Assembly: GCF_013214175.1 (NCBI RefSeq) | Contig: NZ_JABSPA010000006.1 | Span: forward strand, 62,001-126,000 | Length of the DNA stretch: 64,000 nucleotides | Origin: Colwellia sp. | GTDB taxonomy: Bacteria > Pseudomonadota > Gammaproteobacteria > Enterobacterales > Alteromonadaceae | Direction: 5' to 3' | Part shown: piece after piece, positions 62,584 to 64,000 of the stretch | How positions within the stretch are numbered: the first letter of the stretch is position 1 | Layout: every line of letters starts with the position of its first letter | Position numbers and translations under genes: made by a program | The notes under the pieces: model-generated | What the model was told of the DNA's origin: nothing | Databases searched by the model: none | The model's input: only the letters and a program-made list of their open reading frames with translations

Positions 62584-64000
62584 TTACTCGTAACGCAGCG
62601 CCATACTCGGTTCCATTTTCACTGCACGTTTGGTTGGCGCATACATTGCCAACATAACAACGGCCGATAAGCCTACAACCACAGTAATAGCGATACCGAA
62701 ATAGAAGAAGACTGGAAATAGCTCTTCCGTAAACTTGTGAAAACCAAAAGCGAGTAAAGCGAAAAGCACAATAGCTAAACCCAAACCAATAATTAATTGT
62801 CGAGCACCTTGCTTTAAAAACATCGTGGTAATATTTTTATCGCTGGCACCAACAGCGCGCCTTATACCTATTTCATGAGTACGCTGCGCTACTGAATTTG
62901 CCGTTAAACCATAAATACCAACCATCGCCAATAATAAAGAAAAGAATCCTGTAGCAAAGGTTACGTTTGACATTAAGCGCATTGAATCTCGCATCAGATT
63001 ACGGTTTTCAGTCGCTAATTGCACTGAGTAGGACATCTCAATGGAACGATCAATAGCAAACATCGCTTGATAGAAAATCTCTTCTGCATTTTGCGTATTG
63101 GCTACAATACGATAATAGAAAATTTGAAAGTTACTGATAAATTGTAATCCCGATAAATAAACTTCATCGGCACTATCTAAGCGACCAAAAAGTGTCGAGG
63201 GGTTCATACGATCAGTGACAACACCGACGACAAAGACTTTTTCATCTTTATCATCAATTTTTATCTGAAAACTTTTTTCTAAGGGCGACTCTCCAGGCCA
63301 ATACCGCTTAGCCATTGATTGACTTATCAATGCTGTTTTACGATGACCTAATTTATCGAGATGAGTAAATGCCCTGCCAGCCACTAATTTCACCCCTACT
63401 GTTGCGGTATCACCAATAACAGAGATGGTATCAATTTTAGGCTTGCTCTCTTCTGAGGCATAATCTTTTCCTTCCAAAGTCACCGTTAATTGTCCTAACC
63501 AATCATTGGTAACAACACTAACAACACCTTTATCTTGTTCAATTCTTTCTTTTAATAATTGAAAAAATGCCAACTTCTGTGCCGGCTCAGGGTATTTAGT
63601 TTCAGGAACAGACAATCGTGCTGTCATCACATCAGTATAATTATCCCCCATTTCTAGGTTGACCAATTTATGCGATATATAAGCAGCAACAGAGCCAATT
63701 AAGAGCAGCGTCGCAACTAAAAACACTTGGCTGGTCACTAATATTCGAGAGATCCTGCCTGCTTTTTTACTTTGTGCACCGCGAGTCCCATCGCGTAAGG
63801 TCATATTAATATCTTGTCTAGCTGAGCGCCATGCAGGTAAAAAAGCCGACAATAAGATAGTCACTACAGTAAAGGCAACGCCCATTAAAAAAGTTGGCAT
63901 ATCCATGCCCCAATGCCACCAAAAGGCCCCACCATCAGGCAGCCAAGAATGCAGAAGAATTTCAGTGTAATCAAGGGCGGCTCCCACTAACAACAATGAC
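62584..64000 (-). CDS. MacB/FtsX-type ABC transporter permease (5' end cut by window)
   Basis: At least 470 residues; the frame continues past the window edge, so the N-terminus and true start are missing. It shows a membrane helix near the visible start (TFLMGVAFTVVTILLSAFLP), another after a basic loop (TSQVFLVATLLLIGSVAA), a large periplasmic domain, then a C-terminal FtsX block of three helices with SVAQRTHEIGIRRAVGAS. This is the double-FtsX form typical of MacB-like permeases that export or mechanically drive envelope substrates. The ATPase and membrane-fusion genes are presumably upstream, outside the window. Confidence 0.88.
   Translation of the reverse strand, partial: SLLLVGAALDYTEILLHSWLPDGGAFWWHWGMDMPTFLMGVAFTVVTILLSAFLPAWRSARQDINMTLRDGTRGAQSKKAGRISRILVTSQVFLVATLLLIGSVAAYISHKLVNLEMGDNYTDVMTARLSVPETKYPEPAQKLAFFQLLKERIEQDKGVVSVVTNDWLGQLTVTLEGKDYASEESKPKIDTISVIGDTATVGVKLVAGRAFTHLDKLGHRKTALISQSMAKRYWPGESPLEKSFQIKIDDKDEKVFVVGVVTDRMNPSTLFGRLDSADEVYLSGLQFISNFQIFYYRIVANTQNAEEIFYQAMFAIDRSIEMSYSVQLATENRNLMRDSMRLMSNVTFATGFFSLLLAMVGIYGLTANSVAQRTHEIGIRRAVGASDKNITTMFLKQGARQLIIGLGLAIVLFALLAFGFHKFTEELFPVFFYFGIAITVVVGLSAVVMLAMYAPTKRAVKMEPSMALRYE

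Overview
This is an AT-rich chromosomal window from a marine gammaproteobacterium. The best guess is a member of the Colwelliaceae (Colwellia or Thalassotalea type, Alteromonadales). That rests on the mix of families (several secreted subtilases, DUF3718, a very large CHASE3 hybrid kinase, GGDEF/EAL proteins, DUF3570/DUF4266 proteins), on AT-rich codon use and on long intergenic palindromes. No rRNA, tRNA, CRISPR array, complete insertion sequence or prophage was seen.

Layout. 0-3.4 kb: the end of inorganic pyrophosphatase, two small genes around a MITE-like palindrome, a PepSY membrane protein, a VOC protein and a thioredoxin-fold protein. 3.6-11.9 kb: signalling genes, namely a REC-PAS-GGDEF-EAL protein facing a CheR methyltransferase and a 1737-residue hybrid kinase with six tandem CHASE3 repeats. 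12.2-19.4 kb: LrgAB-like membrane proteins, a double nitrilase-fold protein lacking both catalytic cysteines, RecX, a SYLF protein, and a fusion of cysteine desulfurase, MBL hydrolase and rhodanese. 19.6-33 kb: secretion-rich segment with a lipase-like hydrolase and membrane-anchored partner, HdeD, three subtilases, and a propeller sensor with a degenerate GGDEF domain. 33-39 kb: DUF3718, a J-domain protein and an HTH protein among degenerate direct repeats, then a hybrid kinase ending in an AraC domain.

39-50 kb is the most interesting part. It is a minus-strand cluster preceded by a Fur-box-like site: beta-propeller lipoprotein, TlpA, DUF4266 lipoprotein, DUF3570 outer-membrane protein, second beta-propeller lipoprotein, DsbD and an ApbE-like flavin transferase. 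The DUF3570 protein carries three D-x-x-[S/T]-G-A-S motifs and each propeller lipoprotein carries one. That resembles the target motif of ApbE, which covalently attaches FMN. The DUF4266 protein ends in a Gly-rich Cys-Gly-Cys tail, which would fit with the thiol-reducing pair TlpA/DsbD. The inference is an iron-regulated, flavinylated envelope redox system.

50-64 kb: a decayed OmpR-type regulator, an M50 protease, a three-gene carbonyl-detoxification operon divergent from a LysR gene across a perfect 27-bp palindrome, a PAS-GGDEF protein, a DEDDh exonuclease, an HxlR regulator divergent from a double-cupin protein across an inverted repeat, an NtrY/NtrC-like two-component pair, and a MacB/FtsX-type ABC permease cut by the window edge.
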